Of a DNA stretch of 64,000 nucleotides, positions 43,886-56,182 are shown one piece after another. Made by a program: the position numbers and the translations under genes. Below the pieces are notes generated by a model. That model saw nothing but the letters and a program-made list of their open reading frames with translations, made no database searches and was not told where the DNA came from. Location of the stretch: the NCBI GenBank assembly GCA_019677205.1, contig JAAMXY010000261.1, forward strand, positions 14,751 to 78,750, in the 5' to 3' direction. Position 1 is the stretch's first letter, and each line of letters starts with the position of its first letter. The stretch comes from Pinguiococcus pyrenoidosus. Its lineage: Eukaryota > Sar > Pinguiophyceae > Pinguiochrysidales > Pinguiochrysidaceae.

Positions 43886-44626
43886 CTGGCATAGGACAGC
43901 CGGCGTGGACGGCTTGGCGCCCCACTCGAAAAGCTGGACGGGAACGCGCCATACCGGTGTGGAAAGCGCCCCTCGCTCGCTTCGTCTTTGCTCAACTAGG
44001 CATCGGGCGCTGTCGCCCCCTGCCCGTGGCCTTCCAAATACTTCCAGAGCTTTCGCGCGTCGTGTCACGTCGCCGGCGGTGGCGTTCGGCAGACTGAAAC
44101 CAGCCGAGCGGCGGGAATTTCCCTCGACGAAATCGCCGTCCTTGGCACGGCGATCTCCACACTCCTTCGCGTGTGGGTGCGCAGCGCGTCGCGGGAGACT
44201 TCCGTCCGCGTGCGGCGAGCTCCTGCCTCCCGTGCGCCGGTCGCGTGACGGAGCAGCCGGCGTCGTTCGTCGGTGCCTGAGGACTGCTTCTCGCTGAACT
44301 TCAACCCTCCTCGACGTCACCGGCTTCTCCGTCACGGCAGGCGTCAGGGTTGAGCCCGGTGGACTGTGATCGTAGGCGGCAGAGCTGGCGGTGGACTTCT
44401 GGGAGTCTGAGAAGCGATCACAACGCGGCAGGTCCCCGAGAGCAAGCTTTCTGCCGAGGGAAGGAAGATGCGGCCTCGGAACTCGGACAGAAAATATGAG
44501 ACTCCTCGGAGCAGCTCTGGGCGGCGCTCTGGACAGGTACTTGTCTCGTGCATGCATCCGCCACAAGATGCAGCCGTCCGCGAGCTGGAGAAACATGGCT
44601 GATGGTGCTTGCCACTACCCAAGCAG
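43886..44626. other. Unresolved region upstream of the DENN gene
   Basis: It should contain the missing first exon or exons of the DENN gene on the plus strand and perhaps 5' exons of the EF-hand-like gene on the minus strand. A long minus frame (43781-44596) has Arg/Ser/Pro-rich text without a known motif. No model could be completed. Confidence 0.3.
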
Positions 44627-47600
44627 GAAAGCGGCAATGGGAGCGGCAGAGCTGCGGTCGATCGCCTCGGGCTGTATGTTGACATTGGGGACGAGGTGCG
44701 GCTTCGCTCAATTCTTGCCCGTCCTCGCATGGGTCGAACGTGGACAAGAGAGCATTGAAGTTTGACGCGGTTTCTCGGGGCATTCATCCCTTCATTGAAC
44801 AACAGGACGACAATTGGGATGATGATTTGCTGGATGACGACGAGGAAGAGCCGCAAATCGCGATCGTGGGCGCTGCATATGACGGAGAGGTGAGGCGAAG
44901 AGAACCGACACGCCAAAATCAACTCGACGAGGCGTTGCGCGGACGTAGCATGGAGATGACGTTGTTGCGCGACGCAGGTGGAGGACTGGTCCGACGCCTT
45001 CGACTTCAATTCGGGTATCCTGAACGGCTCAGGTAGGCTTGCAAGCGCCCACGGTCTGCACCGACTTCAGCGGAAGTCTCACTAGCCGTCGCTACGAACT
45101 TTCCCAGACCACAAGAAGAAGGGCAGTGGCGAAGGCTTCAACAAGACGCTGGAGAAGCTGGTGCACCACGAGCATTCTGTGTCCATGAACACAGCGTCGC
45201 GGGTCGTGGACTCGCTGCCGATGATCGGCCTGAGCGACGACGTCATGCTCGCAGGCCGCTTGTCGGACCTGGACACCTTGGACCAACCCAGCAAGACCAA
45301 CGGGAGCAGCAGCAGTCGGTCGGGCTCGCACCGCAGTAGCATCTCCAGCAGCCATCGGTCCGACAGGGAGCGCCTGCGAAGTGGCGACTACCGCCGGACG
45401 CAGCGGAGCAGCGGGAGCTCCAACTCCAACTCGTCGGGGGCCCGGACGAAGACCCCGATGGATCGCGCACTGCGCTTCGCGTCGTCCTTCATGAACTCGA
45501 CGCCGGAGGACAACATGGACGGAAACACAGCGAACATGGACGACGAGAGCACCGAGAACGACGAGGAGGAGGACTGGGACGCCGAGTTCGGCTTCGAGAA
45601 CCCGCGGAAGAAGAGCGGCGCCGGCCGGGAGCACGGCCGCGACCTGCGCGGATCGCCGAGGTCTGCCTCCCATCGTCGCATGGACATGTCGAAGATGGAT
45701 GGCGGCGGCGACGACGACGAAGACTGGGACGAGGAGTTTGGACTGGGCGACGAGTCGCGCGCCTTCCACTCCAAGGGCGCCATGGTGAACTCGTACCGCC
45801 TGATCTTGGAAGAGGCCATGCAGCGCGGCAAGGAGGCGGATGTGAGCAACTTCAAGGATCTGGAGGCGGCGCGGAACATCCCGAAGCGCTGCTGTATCGC
45901 CACGCAGAGCATTCGAGGCAAGCGCAACAACGCCACGATGGCCACGATGATCTTCACAACGCTGCGTTGTCGGCCCTTCAGTCTCCGAGCCCGCGTGTCG
46001 TCGCTGTCGGATAACCAGCTCCGAAGCCTGCGACTGAACGACCCGGATGCGGCGCGAGACTCTGTTGGGCGCGACGGCGCGCCGGAGGAGATTCCTCACT
46101 TCCGCTTCCAACAGTGGGTGTCTCGCATGCTTGACTCGGAGGTTCGCGACACCGACCCCGAAGGCAGCGTCAGCGTCAGCGGCAGCGTCAACGGCAGCGT
46201 CAGCGTCAGCGGCAGCGGCAGCGGCGTCGGCGTCGGGTCCCAGAGGGGTCTGGACTGCATGGAGTATGTGACGCGGGTCAACGCCGGCCTGAACAACCCC
46301 TTGCTGACCAAGCGCACGGCGGAGAGCTTCGTGGCCGGGGCGCGCGTTGCGGAGAAGGAGGGGCTCTTCGACGACGTGATCTCCTTGGGAAAGATCTTCT
46401 TCCGCCTGCTGCGAGACCTGCGGCCAGGAACGCGGCCGGGGCGCATGTACGCGCCGGATCCGGAGATCTCCGGCATCTTCTACCACATGATGGAGTTCCT
46501 GAACATCCTGTGCACGCTGCGGAGAGACCAGCACGGCACGTCGTTCTACATCGACTGCCACGCGCTGTTCCGCGAGATCCTCTTCGCGTGCGTCCAGGCC
46601 TTCCCTGGCTGCCTGCTGGTCATCGCGCTGTTCGAACTGCGCGCTGCAGCGCACAACATGCCGGAGCTGCTCAGTCGGGACCGTGACACAGCGCTGTACC
46701 TGCAGGGCGTGTGCGAGAGGCCCGTGTACGTCGACCGACTGTCGCAGACGATTTGCCAGTCCTACATCGAGTACGTGCTGCTGGTGGCGCGCACGGCGTC
46801 CCAGGAGGCCGAGCAGTACATGGACTCCTTCCGCACGGCCGAGAGCGAGGCGCAGAATCTGCAGGTGGCGGCGCTGGCCGATCTGGTGCTGCTCTTCAAC
46901 GGCATCAGCCCGGTGAGCATGGAACGCAGCTACGCGCTGAGCCACAGCACCAACACCATCCACGAGGATGATAGCGAGCAGGACGACGAGGACTACCTGG
47001 ACGACAACTTCGACGAGGAGGAGCAGGACACCTACCGCGAGCTGGAGCAGCTGGAGGACGAGATCGCGTTTCGAGAGCCACAGCAGCTGGATTATCAGGG
47101 CGAGTTCAAGCAGCAGATCCTGCGCACGCGCCTCGACTTGCTGAGCGAGAACGACGATGTCACGGCCAACATCTTGATCCGCCTGGAGCCGCTGCCCCGC
47201 AAGTGCGCCAGACAGGAAGCCGTGCGTCTGCCCAAGGCAAATCCCGCCATTCCGTCCATGCGACCCGACTTCGCCGCCAACTCCAGGAAGGCCGGTAAGC
47301 TGCTGGCCGCGTTCTTCGACCTACCCGACGACAGCGAGTACCTCGTGGACCCAACGCCACCGCCACCGCGCGCTGCCAATGGCCGTGGTCGCCGCGACTC
47401 TAGCGCCAGCGTGGGGCTCAGCCTCAGCCTGGAGGATCCGATGACGGAGACGTTGAAGGAGTCGGACCTGAACGCCTTCGGCGTGCTAAGGCTTTTGCGT
47501 CAGGACTCCGAGCCATTCTTCGCGCTGCTGCTGGAGCCGTACCTGGAGATCTCGCCGCTCACCATGGCCAAGCTCAAGCTGCGCATGGCGCTGGCACTGG

Positions 47601-50600
47601 GCATCCTGGCGCAGCGCGCCAAGAAGTTCAGCGAGATGGAGGGTTTGCTGCTCGACGCGCTGGTGCTCATCGACCAGGAAGGCTTTCTGGCGGCGTCGCC
47701 ACTGGGGCGCTACGTGCTGGAGCTGCTGGGAGAGTCCTTCCTGAAGAACGGCAAAGGTCGCCTGGGGCTGGTGGCCCTGCAGAGCAGCGCGTTGCTGTAC
47801 GAGTCGCTGCATGGGCGCAAGCACGACAAGATCATCCGGCGTCTGTGCAGCGCCACGCTGGAGGCGGGCAACACCCGCCACGCGTGCCTGTACCACTACA
47901 TCATGATCGAGACGGCCAAGGAGAAGGGCAACATCAACGAGTTCGTGTATCTCTGCGAGTCGCTGTCCGAGCTGCTGCTGGACGACGGCTTCTTCCTCGA
48001 GGCCGAGTGCTACCTGCGCATCGCGTGCGACCTGTCCGGCACCTCGGACCGCCGCATCCTGCAGCAGGTTCGCTTCGTGCCGCTGGTGGAGAAGGACGGC
48101 TTGGGCCCCGAGCGACCGCCGAGTCGCATTCCTTTGCTGTCCGGCTCTGCCACGGATGCCTTGCATGAATCGGCGCGATGTCCGGTGTACGTGCCCATTT
48201 TCGACGAGCCCACGAGGCTGAACCTCAGCGGCGACCACCGCAGCGAGTGGCGGCCGCAGATGGACGACGGCGGGGCGCGCGGCCTGGACACGGCCAAGTT
48301 CGACGGCTTCATGGGCATCGTGCGCGCGCAGCTGGTGGCGAACCAAAGCAATCGCGCCGTGTACCTGCTGCGTTGGCTGCTGAATCGGCGCCTCAATCAG
48401 TCACAGCGTCTGGACGTGTTGCTGCGGCTGGCCAAGGCCACCACCAAGGAGAGGCAGCTGGCGCTAGCTGAGGCCGCGCTGGACTGCATTGTGCAGGAGA
48501 CGCACGAGACGCTGTGTCGCATCGACATGATCCCGCCAGATGGCCTGTACCGCGCCACGCGCTCCAGCACCGACGACCCCGGCATCCTGCGCGAGTCGGC
48601 GGACGGCTCTCCCTCGTACATCCCCGACACGCCGGATACGTCGCCGCTGTCCGATCGTGTGCCCTTCTTGGTGGGCGGCTGGATCGGGGGCAGTCGCTCC
48701 GGCAGTCGCAACGGTGCGTTGTCCAAGGGAGCGCAACGAGCGGTGCAGGTGATCCGCAGCGGCGAGTTCTTCTTGCTGCGCGCCAAGGTGCGCTACCATG
48801 CGCACGACTTCGACACGGCGCTGTTGTGGATCCGCCTGGGAGAGGCCAGCGTGATGGAGACCAAGGCGGAGCTCAAGGGCCGCTTCAGCTACCTCAAGGG
48901 CCGCATCTTCCAGGCGCAGGCGTTCTCCAAAGGCTCCGGTGACGCGCGCCAGGAGATCCTGTGCATGGAAGCCGTGACAGCGTATCGAGAGGCGCTGCTG
49001 CGGTACCAACAGACCAGCGATTGGCGTCACAAGGTCAAGTGTCGCGCGCGCATGGCAGAGGTGCATCTGGAGCGTCTATTCGTCAAGGTGGCGGTGTACA
49101 ACGACCGCCTGTCGGATGTGCTGGGCGGCAAGGGCGCCGCAGTGCTGGACGACGCTGAGAAGGAGGCGATTCTCGCGCTGGAGTCGGTGGGCGAGATCGC
49201 GTGCCCCTTGACCATCTTGATGTGTCTGCTCAACGCCGCAGAGGTGCACCACTTGCGCGGGCGCTTCAAGCTGGCCTTGCGCGCGTGGAAGGAGGCGCTG
49301 GTGCTGCTGGGCCACACGTTCTTGCAGAAGAAGGCCAAGGCCGACAAAGACGCCGACAAGCCGGAGCCGGTCAACGCCTACAAAGCGCCGCGCACGCCGC
49401 TGCGCGACGCCTTGTTTCCCACCGTGTGGTACCCACCGGGCATGATGCTGCGCCTACACAAGCACCTGAGTCGGCTGGTGCGCCTGGCCTTCCTCCTCAA
49501 GCCCGGCGGCAACAGCGTGCTGCAGCAGGACTTGCCACTGCTGCCCACCTGGGCCACCATGGACGGCTTGGTCGCGCCGCTGCTGCCGGAGACGGCGCAG
49601 CGCGCGCACTTTTACTCGGGGGCGTCTGGGCACAACCATGCGTCCACTCGCCTCACGTGGGCCAGGGACGCCACGGGCAACGCCGCGCGGCCCAGCGTGG
49701 CCGTGAGCACCGAGTCGCTTCGCAGCGAGGAGAGCGGCGACACGCTGTGGACGGCGCGCGAGGCTTCTGCATCCATCGCGGAGGAGCCGGACGGAGAGAC
49801 GGCACGGACGCCGGGGTCGCATTCCGAGAACGCGCTCGAAGACTTGCGCGTGCAGCGACGGCGACGGCGTCGAGGTCACAACCACTCGCGCAGTGAGGTG
49901 CTGGGCGTGGACTGGATGAACAACGGCCTGCACAAGCGCGAGAAGCGTCGAGCTTTGCACCGACGCAACAACGCCGACTTCACGGGCAGTGCGGCCTTCG
50001 ACCCGTCCAAGTACTACGGTCGTCTGCACTTCGCCATGACGGTGCTGGAGAGGGCCGTGGAGCTGGTGGACGACGTAAGCGTGGAGCGAACACCTGTGAG
50101 CTGCAAGTCGGCCAAGGCGGCGCTTACGCTTAGTGATGTGCTGCGGTCGATCAACTTGGCGGTGCAGACGCTGCGGCCAGCGGCGCAGTTCTCGTGGCTG
50201 AACGATGCAGCGCAGACGGCGCTGGATGAGCTCAAGGCCAGCAGTGGGAGTGGCGTGGACGACGTGGCCTTGCCCAAGAACTCCATGAGCTGCGCAGAGC
50301 GGCACTGCTGGACCCTGTTCTGCCGCCTTCGCACCTACGCCAAGAACTACATGAGTGGGCGCCTGGGCCTCAAGGACTACCGCGAGCGCAACGAAGCCAC
50401 CACCACCGCCTTGATCGACGCCTGCCTGCGAGGCAACAGCTCTCCGCCGCCGCTCAGTCGAATCGCCAGCCACCGCTCGCACGCATGGTCCACCCTGTCC
50501 GTGGGCGAGTTGGGCGACGGCAGTCCGCAGCATAGCGGCGCCAGGTGGTTGCAGGAGCGCCACTCTCTGGAGTCCACGCCCAGCGACGCGCGCTCGTCGG

Positions 50601-53600
50601 TGGAGTTCAAGCACGGCGGCTCGGAAGCTAGTCGCACGCCGCCGCCGTCCGAGGTGCGCTTGTCCGCGCGACGACCGCAGCGGCGCCACCACTCGATGCA
50701 CAGCTGGGACATGGGCGGCACGTTGCGGCGCTCCGCCCACAACACCTTGCGGCGCTCTGGCGACTTCACTGCGGCGTCGGCCAACCTGGTCAGCAACGCC
50801 AGCGGCACGAGCAAGTTCCCGTCGGGCTTCTGCTTCTTGTTCTACACCGACGACCTGTACTTCGCCTTCAACGCCAAGTCGCAGGAGCTGCTGATCCAAG
50901 CGTCGGACGGACAGGTGCTGCGCTCGGAGATCCTGGCGCCCAACGCGCCGCGGCCGCCACGGGCCCCCGCGCGAAATCGCCGCTTGAATGCGCGAAGCAA
51001 TAGCGGTGCCGCCGGCGCCTTCGGAGAGGGCGTGCACGAGTACTACGACTACCGGCCGTCGCCCTTGGTGCTGCTGCAGAAGGGGCAGCATGCGCCGCAG
51101 TGCCGACCGCCGTTGGACGACGTGTTCGAGAACCGCGATGAGGCCATCACCGTGCTCACGGAGTTGCTGGGGCCGCAACGCTGCCTCTTGCTACTGAACG
51201 CCCTGCTCATGGAGCAGCCGGTGCTTGTGGTGTATCCGCCGGGGCAGGACGAGACGGCGTTGTACGCACTCACGGGAATGCTGCGCCTGTTGCGACCGCT
51301 GGCCTGGCGTCACAAGTACATGCCGCTGGTGCCGCGTAGCGCCGCGCACGTGCTGGCCGCGGCCATCTCGTCGGGAGAAACGTTCCTCATGGGCGCGCAT
51401 CCCAGCACGGTGGAAGACGCCTTTGCGCTGCTGCTGAACCAGAGCTTCTCGACGCACGCGGCACCCGTGAACGCCGCCGAGTACGAGCGCGCGCAGCGCC
51501 AGGCTGCCGCGCGCTCGCGCCACGGCTGTCGCGGACAGCACATGATGACCATGACACTGGCGGAGCTGCGCAACGCCGAGGACATCGGCGCCGGCGCCGC
51601 CCCTTACTTGGCACGCGACCGCACGAGTTTCCTGTCGGCCTGTGCACCGCTGGGCGGTGCCAGCTCGCCGCTGCTGGCCATGCGCAACGCCACCAAGCTC
51701 GCCAAGAAGAGAGCCAGCGACAGCGTCAAGGCGTTCGGGAAGCCGCAGCTGGCGGAGCTCAAGGCCGCCATGAGCTGGAGCATGTCGACGTCCTCTGGGC
51801 GCGGGCGGCAGACGCGCCCCAGCAGCTTGCCTGGCCGCTCTCCGAGCTCTTACGCCAGCGAGAGCTCCGGCTCTGGCGACGAACGCCATGGCAGTGCGCA
51901 TCAGACGCTCATCGAGAGCGACATGCTCACGCCCTTTGTGACGCTCACGGTGGTGGATCTGGAGAGCGGCAAGCTGCGACCGGCGAGAGATCTGCTGTAC
52001 GCGGCCAAGTGCATCTTGGGAGAGGACGGCCAGCTGGACGCGGACACCGACTCCAGCGTGCGGGAGAGACTGCTGGGCGACATGCTCATCATGTCGTCGC
52101 AGGCGCTGGACTCTCCGGCCGACGTGGCGGCCGCGAGGAAGCTGGGTGCCCGCGATCTGTTTCTCAGCAAGACCCGACAGAAAGCTGCGCGCAGCCCCAG
52201 TCTGCGAACGCCGCGCTTGGGTCCGTCGCTCTGTCCGCAGATGGACGACTTCCTGCCGGTGCTTCCGGTGTCCTGCCGCCATCGCGTCCAGAAGCGCACC
52301 GAGCTAGTCAGCACCTCTGCGGGACGCAACAACGCCAAGGATGAGAGCCTGGCAGGCTGGTGGGAGCGCTGTCTGCTGCCCGCCGACTATGTCCTTCAGA
52401 TGCCTGTGAGCCCGTTGCACGACCGCGCCTCGGCAGTGTTGTACGGCGAGGCCGTGCGCGGCGGACTGTTCCTCATGATGTCGTCGCTGCTCCGCAACAT
52501 CGTGTTCTTCCCCTCGGTGCGACCAACGCCGCCGCCGGAGGTGGACTCCGAACAGGACGACGACGAGGGCCATCCGCTGCCGTCGCACCCCATCCTGCAG
52601 CTGGCCAAGGACGAGTACAAGCCCTTCCTGGAGGGCCTCTTGCGCGGCAAGGCCTTCGACCACCTGGTGACGGTGCGAGAGAGACTGGTACGTCCCGCTT
52701 CACCACACACTGTGTATGCATTCTTGGCTTGGCGCGACCATCCTCACCGATCTGGGAAACCGACACAGCAAGCGAGGCGGTCGCCGTATCCATCGCTGTC
52801 GAGCAGCTCGGCGGCGAACAGCGACAGCTACAGCGCGACGAGAGACGACTTCCACATCCGCATGAACTCATTCTACGACCAGTTTGAGGCCACCATCCGC
52901 GGCAGATGCGAGTTCAAGTTGCAGTCGCTGCGTATGCTGGAGACGCAGCGCATGGCAGGCACGCTCATGACCTACTTCGTGGATCTCAGTGTCCAGGTAA
53001 CTTCAACTCGAGCCCGACTCAACGAAAGCCGACAGCCGTGCGGATCGCTAAATCCTCACACCTTTTTGATTTTCATCCCAAAGGCGACGGACACGCCGTG
53101 GGAGCTCCCCATTCCGTGGGCGGTGATGAATCATGACATCCCGCCGCCCCTGGACTTGGTGACGCGTCGGGCCATCAAGGTATTTAGCGGTGGCGTCTTT
53201 CTCTTTGCGCGATCTACAAAAGTGGCACTCTTACATAGCCCTTCGTCTGACGAGCAGATCAAGAAGCGCCAATGCATCATCAACGCCTTCGGACAGCTCA
53301 CGTTCTACCGAAGTCGGAGTAAAGGGTACGTCTACAGTCATAGAAAGCAGCGGTTGCTTGCGTGAAAGAAGATCAAGGTCAAGGCCAAGGTCAAGGTCAA
53401 GGAGCTGACGCTGTCTCTCGTAGAATCCTCAATCCCACGAGGAAGCAGAAAGGAAGTGCGATCGAGCTGCACGAGAGGGGAGCAACGCTGCGAACGCCAG
53501 TGTTTCACCTTGACGCGCGCGCGGACAAGAAAGGTGCGGCCAGTTTGCTCACATTCGGTCCTTTATGCTGTTCTTGCCAGTGTCGACACCATATGCCAAC

Positions 53601-54056
53601 TCACGTCTTCGCAATTCTGTGTCCTGAAAACAGGAGCGTCAGTCAAGGGAGAATTCACGACGGATGCGGACTTCTGCTGTCTCTTCGTGTATGGAGACCC
53701 GAACTTAGAGGTCCAAAGCAACCCCGCCTTCAGCGCCTAACCATTGGCGAGCGTCTCTGACTCGGTTGTGTGTTTTGCACTGCAGGTCTACCCCGATTCG
53801 TCCATGGTGGGGGAGGACGGTCGGCCCTTTGGCTTTTGCTTCCGAGCGGAGCTTCGCGAGGTAGGCTTCAGGACTTGGAAAGCAGCAGGCACCTCGGCTG
53901 CTGACGGAATGCCTTCGACGCCCACAGGAACACAACATGTGGATTCAGCACTTCAGGGCGCGCACGCTGTCGCGAGAGCTTCTCGCGGAGATGGAGAGGA
54001 ATGTGGTGGTGGAGGACGAGCGGGCCGCTTCAGTGAGAAGTCACGGAGACGATTAG
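44627..54056 (+). CDS. Giant DENN-domain protein with C-terminal PH domain (5' end not resolved)
   Basis: Eleven exons join in frame: 44627-44695, 44806-44889, 44978-45032, 45087-52687, 52769-52996, 53084-53179, 53258-53325, 53424-53533, 53634-53710, 53786-53860 and 53928-54056 (about 2,863 aa plus an unseen start). Seen: acidic Trp motifs in the first 270 residues, Ser-rich linkers, a long helical-repeat region (about residues 500-1500) and Ser/Arg-rich linkers. A DENN core follows near residue 2100 (LLMEQPVLVVYPPG, LRLLRPLAWRHKYMPLVP). The PH domain runs from IKKRQCIINAFGQLTFYRS to EEHNMWIQHFRAR. Known: DENN proteins are exchange factors for Rab GTPases and PH domains bind phosphoinositides or proteins. 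Inference: a membrane-recruited Rab activator. Exon 4 alone is 7.6 kb. The true first exon probably lies within 44400-44620. Confidence 0.85.
46163..46239 (+). repeat. In-frame minisatellite in the DENN gene
   Basis: Repeats of GGCAGCGTCAGCGTCA with variants encode a Gly/Ser/Val tract (GSVSVSGSVNGSVSVSG and on). It is likely a flexible linker of variable length. Confidence 0.85.
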
Positions 54057-54144
54057 ACATGCCGACGAGGTTTTCAAGAAGCAAGAAGCATTGACATATC
54101 AGACATCCGAAGTTCCGAGGAGAGCCTACAAGCTTTCGAAACTC

Positions 54145-54259
54145 TGTCGCGAGCTACGAGGCTCCAAAGGTGAAGGCCGTGCCTGGAAGCTCCGAAACAG
54201 AGTCGATGAAAGGCATAGTTTCCGGCCACACGCAGGGAGAAACTCGTTTGCTAGAGAGG
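54145..54259 (+). repeat. Dispersed repeat, copy 2
   Basis: Similar in order and spacing to 29405-29514 (TCGCGAGCTACGAG, GCTCCGAAACA, GGCCACACGC...GAGAGG). One frame reads SGHTQGETRLLERRTE, but there is no start codon or support for coding. Confidence 0.5.
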
Positions 54260-54430
54260 CGGACAGAGAGACAGCTCTGGACCACGCATGTCATCGGACT
54301 ATGCCTTCAACGTACTCCTACGATGAGATTGGAAGATGAGAGAAGAGATTGGAAGAGGAGAATCACGAATAGAAAGACAGAGAGAAGAAGAGAACAGCGA
54401 AACGTGAATGGATGAATGAATGAAATGAAA

Positions 54431-54507
54431 TGAAAACTGACTAGAAACGAAAACTGACCAGAAATGAAAACTGACCAGAAATGAAAACTGACCAGAAATG
54501 AAAACAG
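54431..54507. repeat. 17 bp minisatellite
   Basis: About four and a half copies of TGAAAACTGACCAGAAA, with two early variants (CTGACTAGAAACG). It lies between the DENN gene and lipoyl synthase. Confidence 0.9.
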
Positions 54508-54726
54508 CTGGACTTTCTGGTGCCACATGCGCCCGCATGCAATCCAGACACTGAGAATCCATGCGCCCGCATGTTGAGGTTTCCAGCGCGTCACACGAAC
54601 GCCGAGAGAAATCCATCGCGTGCGCGTCTGCATAGGCCGTAGCACAGCCGGCAACCGCCTGTACTCCTCCTTCCATACTTGCGCTCATCCGTGGGGGGCG
54701 TCGCGGCCGCTTTGGTATCCTGAACG

Positions 54727-56137
54727 ATGGCACACCTGGCGCGAATCATCTTGCTCGCTTGCATGGCTGGCCTCGCGGCGCCGCTGCGCGTCTCTTCGCG
54801 CCTCCGGATGACTTCTACAGACGACGTCGCTAGAGCTGCTGGAGTCACACCGAAGGTGCGCTGCTCCAAGGCTTTTGCGAAAGCCTTAAAGGATGTCCGA
54901 CGTCATGGTTTTGCTTCGCTTTCTAGGTTGGCGCGCCCATGCCAGCTGAGCGGCCGGACTGGTTCCGTGTGCCGGCGCCTGGCGGCGGACACACTCATTT
55001 TCAGGAGCTGCAGTCTACTGTGCGTGAGCTAGGTACGCGATCGATACCACAAGTTGCGACTCGCAAGCGTGTTTTGGGACTGGTTTGGTTGACGCAGGTC
55101 TGCATGGTTTTGTCTTTTGATCTTTGGCTTGTTTTGCTTTGCTTTGCTGGGTTGGGATCATGTAGGCCTCGCGACGGTGTGCGAAGAGGCCCAGTGTCCG
55201 AATATCGGCGAGTGCTGGAACGGCGGCACTGGCACGATCATGTTGCTGGGCGACACGTGCACGAGAGGATGCCGATTCTGCGCCGTAAAGACGTCGCCAA
55301 CCCCGCCTGCTGCCGACGAGAGGGAGCCGTTCAACACGGCGCAGGCCGTCGCCCGGTGGGGCATCAAGTATGTGGTGCTGACCTCTGTGGACAGGGATGA
55401 CATGGTGAGTGCACCGCTGTCTGCCGAAGGATGAAGGCAACCTCGGCTAACGAGGCACCTTTTGGGCAGCCTGATGGCGGTGCCGATCACTTTGCCCGCA
55501 CGGTGGAGTTCATCAAGCTCATCAAGCACGGGGTGCTGGTCGAGTGCCTTGTGAGCGACTTTCAAGGCGACTTTGAGGTGCAATCCAACGTCAAATCCCG
55601 GTCGCCCCGCCCTCCCAGGTTCTCAAGTGTTGGTCCTCCCCTTTCCTTTGGCTGTCGCAGTCGGTGGATCGGCTTGCAGCGAGCGGCCTTGATGTGTACG
55701 CGCACAACATCGAGACGGTAGAGCGACTCCAGGGCGCCGTCAGAGACAAGCGCGCGAACTATGCGCAGAGCCTGTCGGTTTTGAGGCGAGCGAAGGAAAG
55801 CAATCCAAACCTCTACACAAAGTCCAGCATCATGGTCGGGCTTGGGGAGACCACTGAAGAGGTGGTCCAGACCATGCGCGATCTCCGAAGCGTGGGCGTC
55901 GACATCGTGACCCTCGGGCAGTACCTTCGGCCCACAGAGCAGCATCTGAGCGTGGTAGAGTACGTGCACCCCGACCAGTTCGAGGAGTACCGGAGGATTG
56001 GTGAGGAGGAGCTGGGATTCCGCTTCGTGGCTTCCGGACCGATGGTGCGTTCAAGCTACAAGGCGGGCGAGTTCTTCATCGAGAACATGATAAAGAGGGA
56101 CCGAGAAGAGTCAGCAGCAGCCGTGGCACCGCAATAG
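54727..56137 (+). CDS. LIPA: Lipoyl synthase (radical SAM), probably plastid form
   Basis: Inserts two sulfur atoms into protein-bound octanoyl groups, making lipoyl cofactors for pyruvate dehydrogenase and related complexes. Exons 54727-54855, 54927-55032, 55166-55404, 55470-55577 and 55661-56137 (352 aa). Seen: auxiliary cluster motif [12 protein letters not shown], radical-SAM motif CTRGCRFC, and [18 protein letters not shown]. Also present are [41 protein letters not shown] and the C-terminal [15 protein letters not shown], whose RSSY is diagnostic. The N-terminus [21 protein letters not shown] is hydrophobic like a signal peptide and is followed by a Ser/Arg stretch, which favours plastid over mitochondrion. 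There is no Phe at the presumed cleavage site, so this stays an inference. Confidence 0.95.
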
Positions 56138-56182
56138 ACAATTCAGCTTCTTCAGCCCATCCGTCGGGACATAAGATCGGAT

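Larger units (their letters stand above)
54057..54726. other. Spacer with dispersed repeat copy 2 and a minisatellite
   Basis: It contains the repeat similar to 29405-29514 at 54145-54259 and a 17 bp minisatellite at about 54431-54507. A duplicated CATGCGCCCGCATG-like phrase occurs near 54525-54575. No gene is supported. Confidence 0.45.

Noticed and set aside
45092-46963. A 623-codon minus frame opposite the DENN gene
   Set aside because: Antisense shadow. The plus strand carries clear DENN and PH text and consistent splicing.
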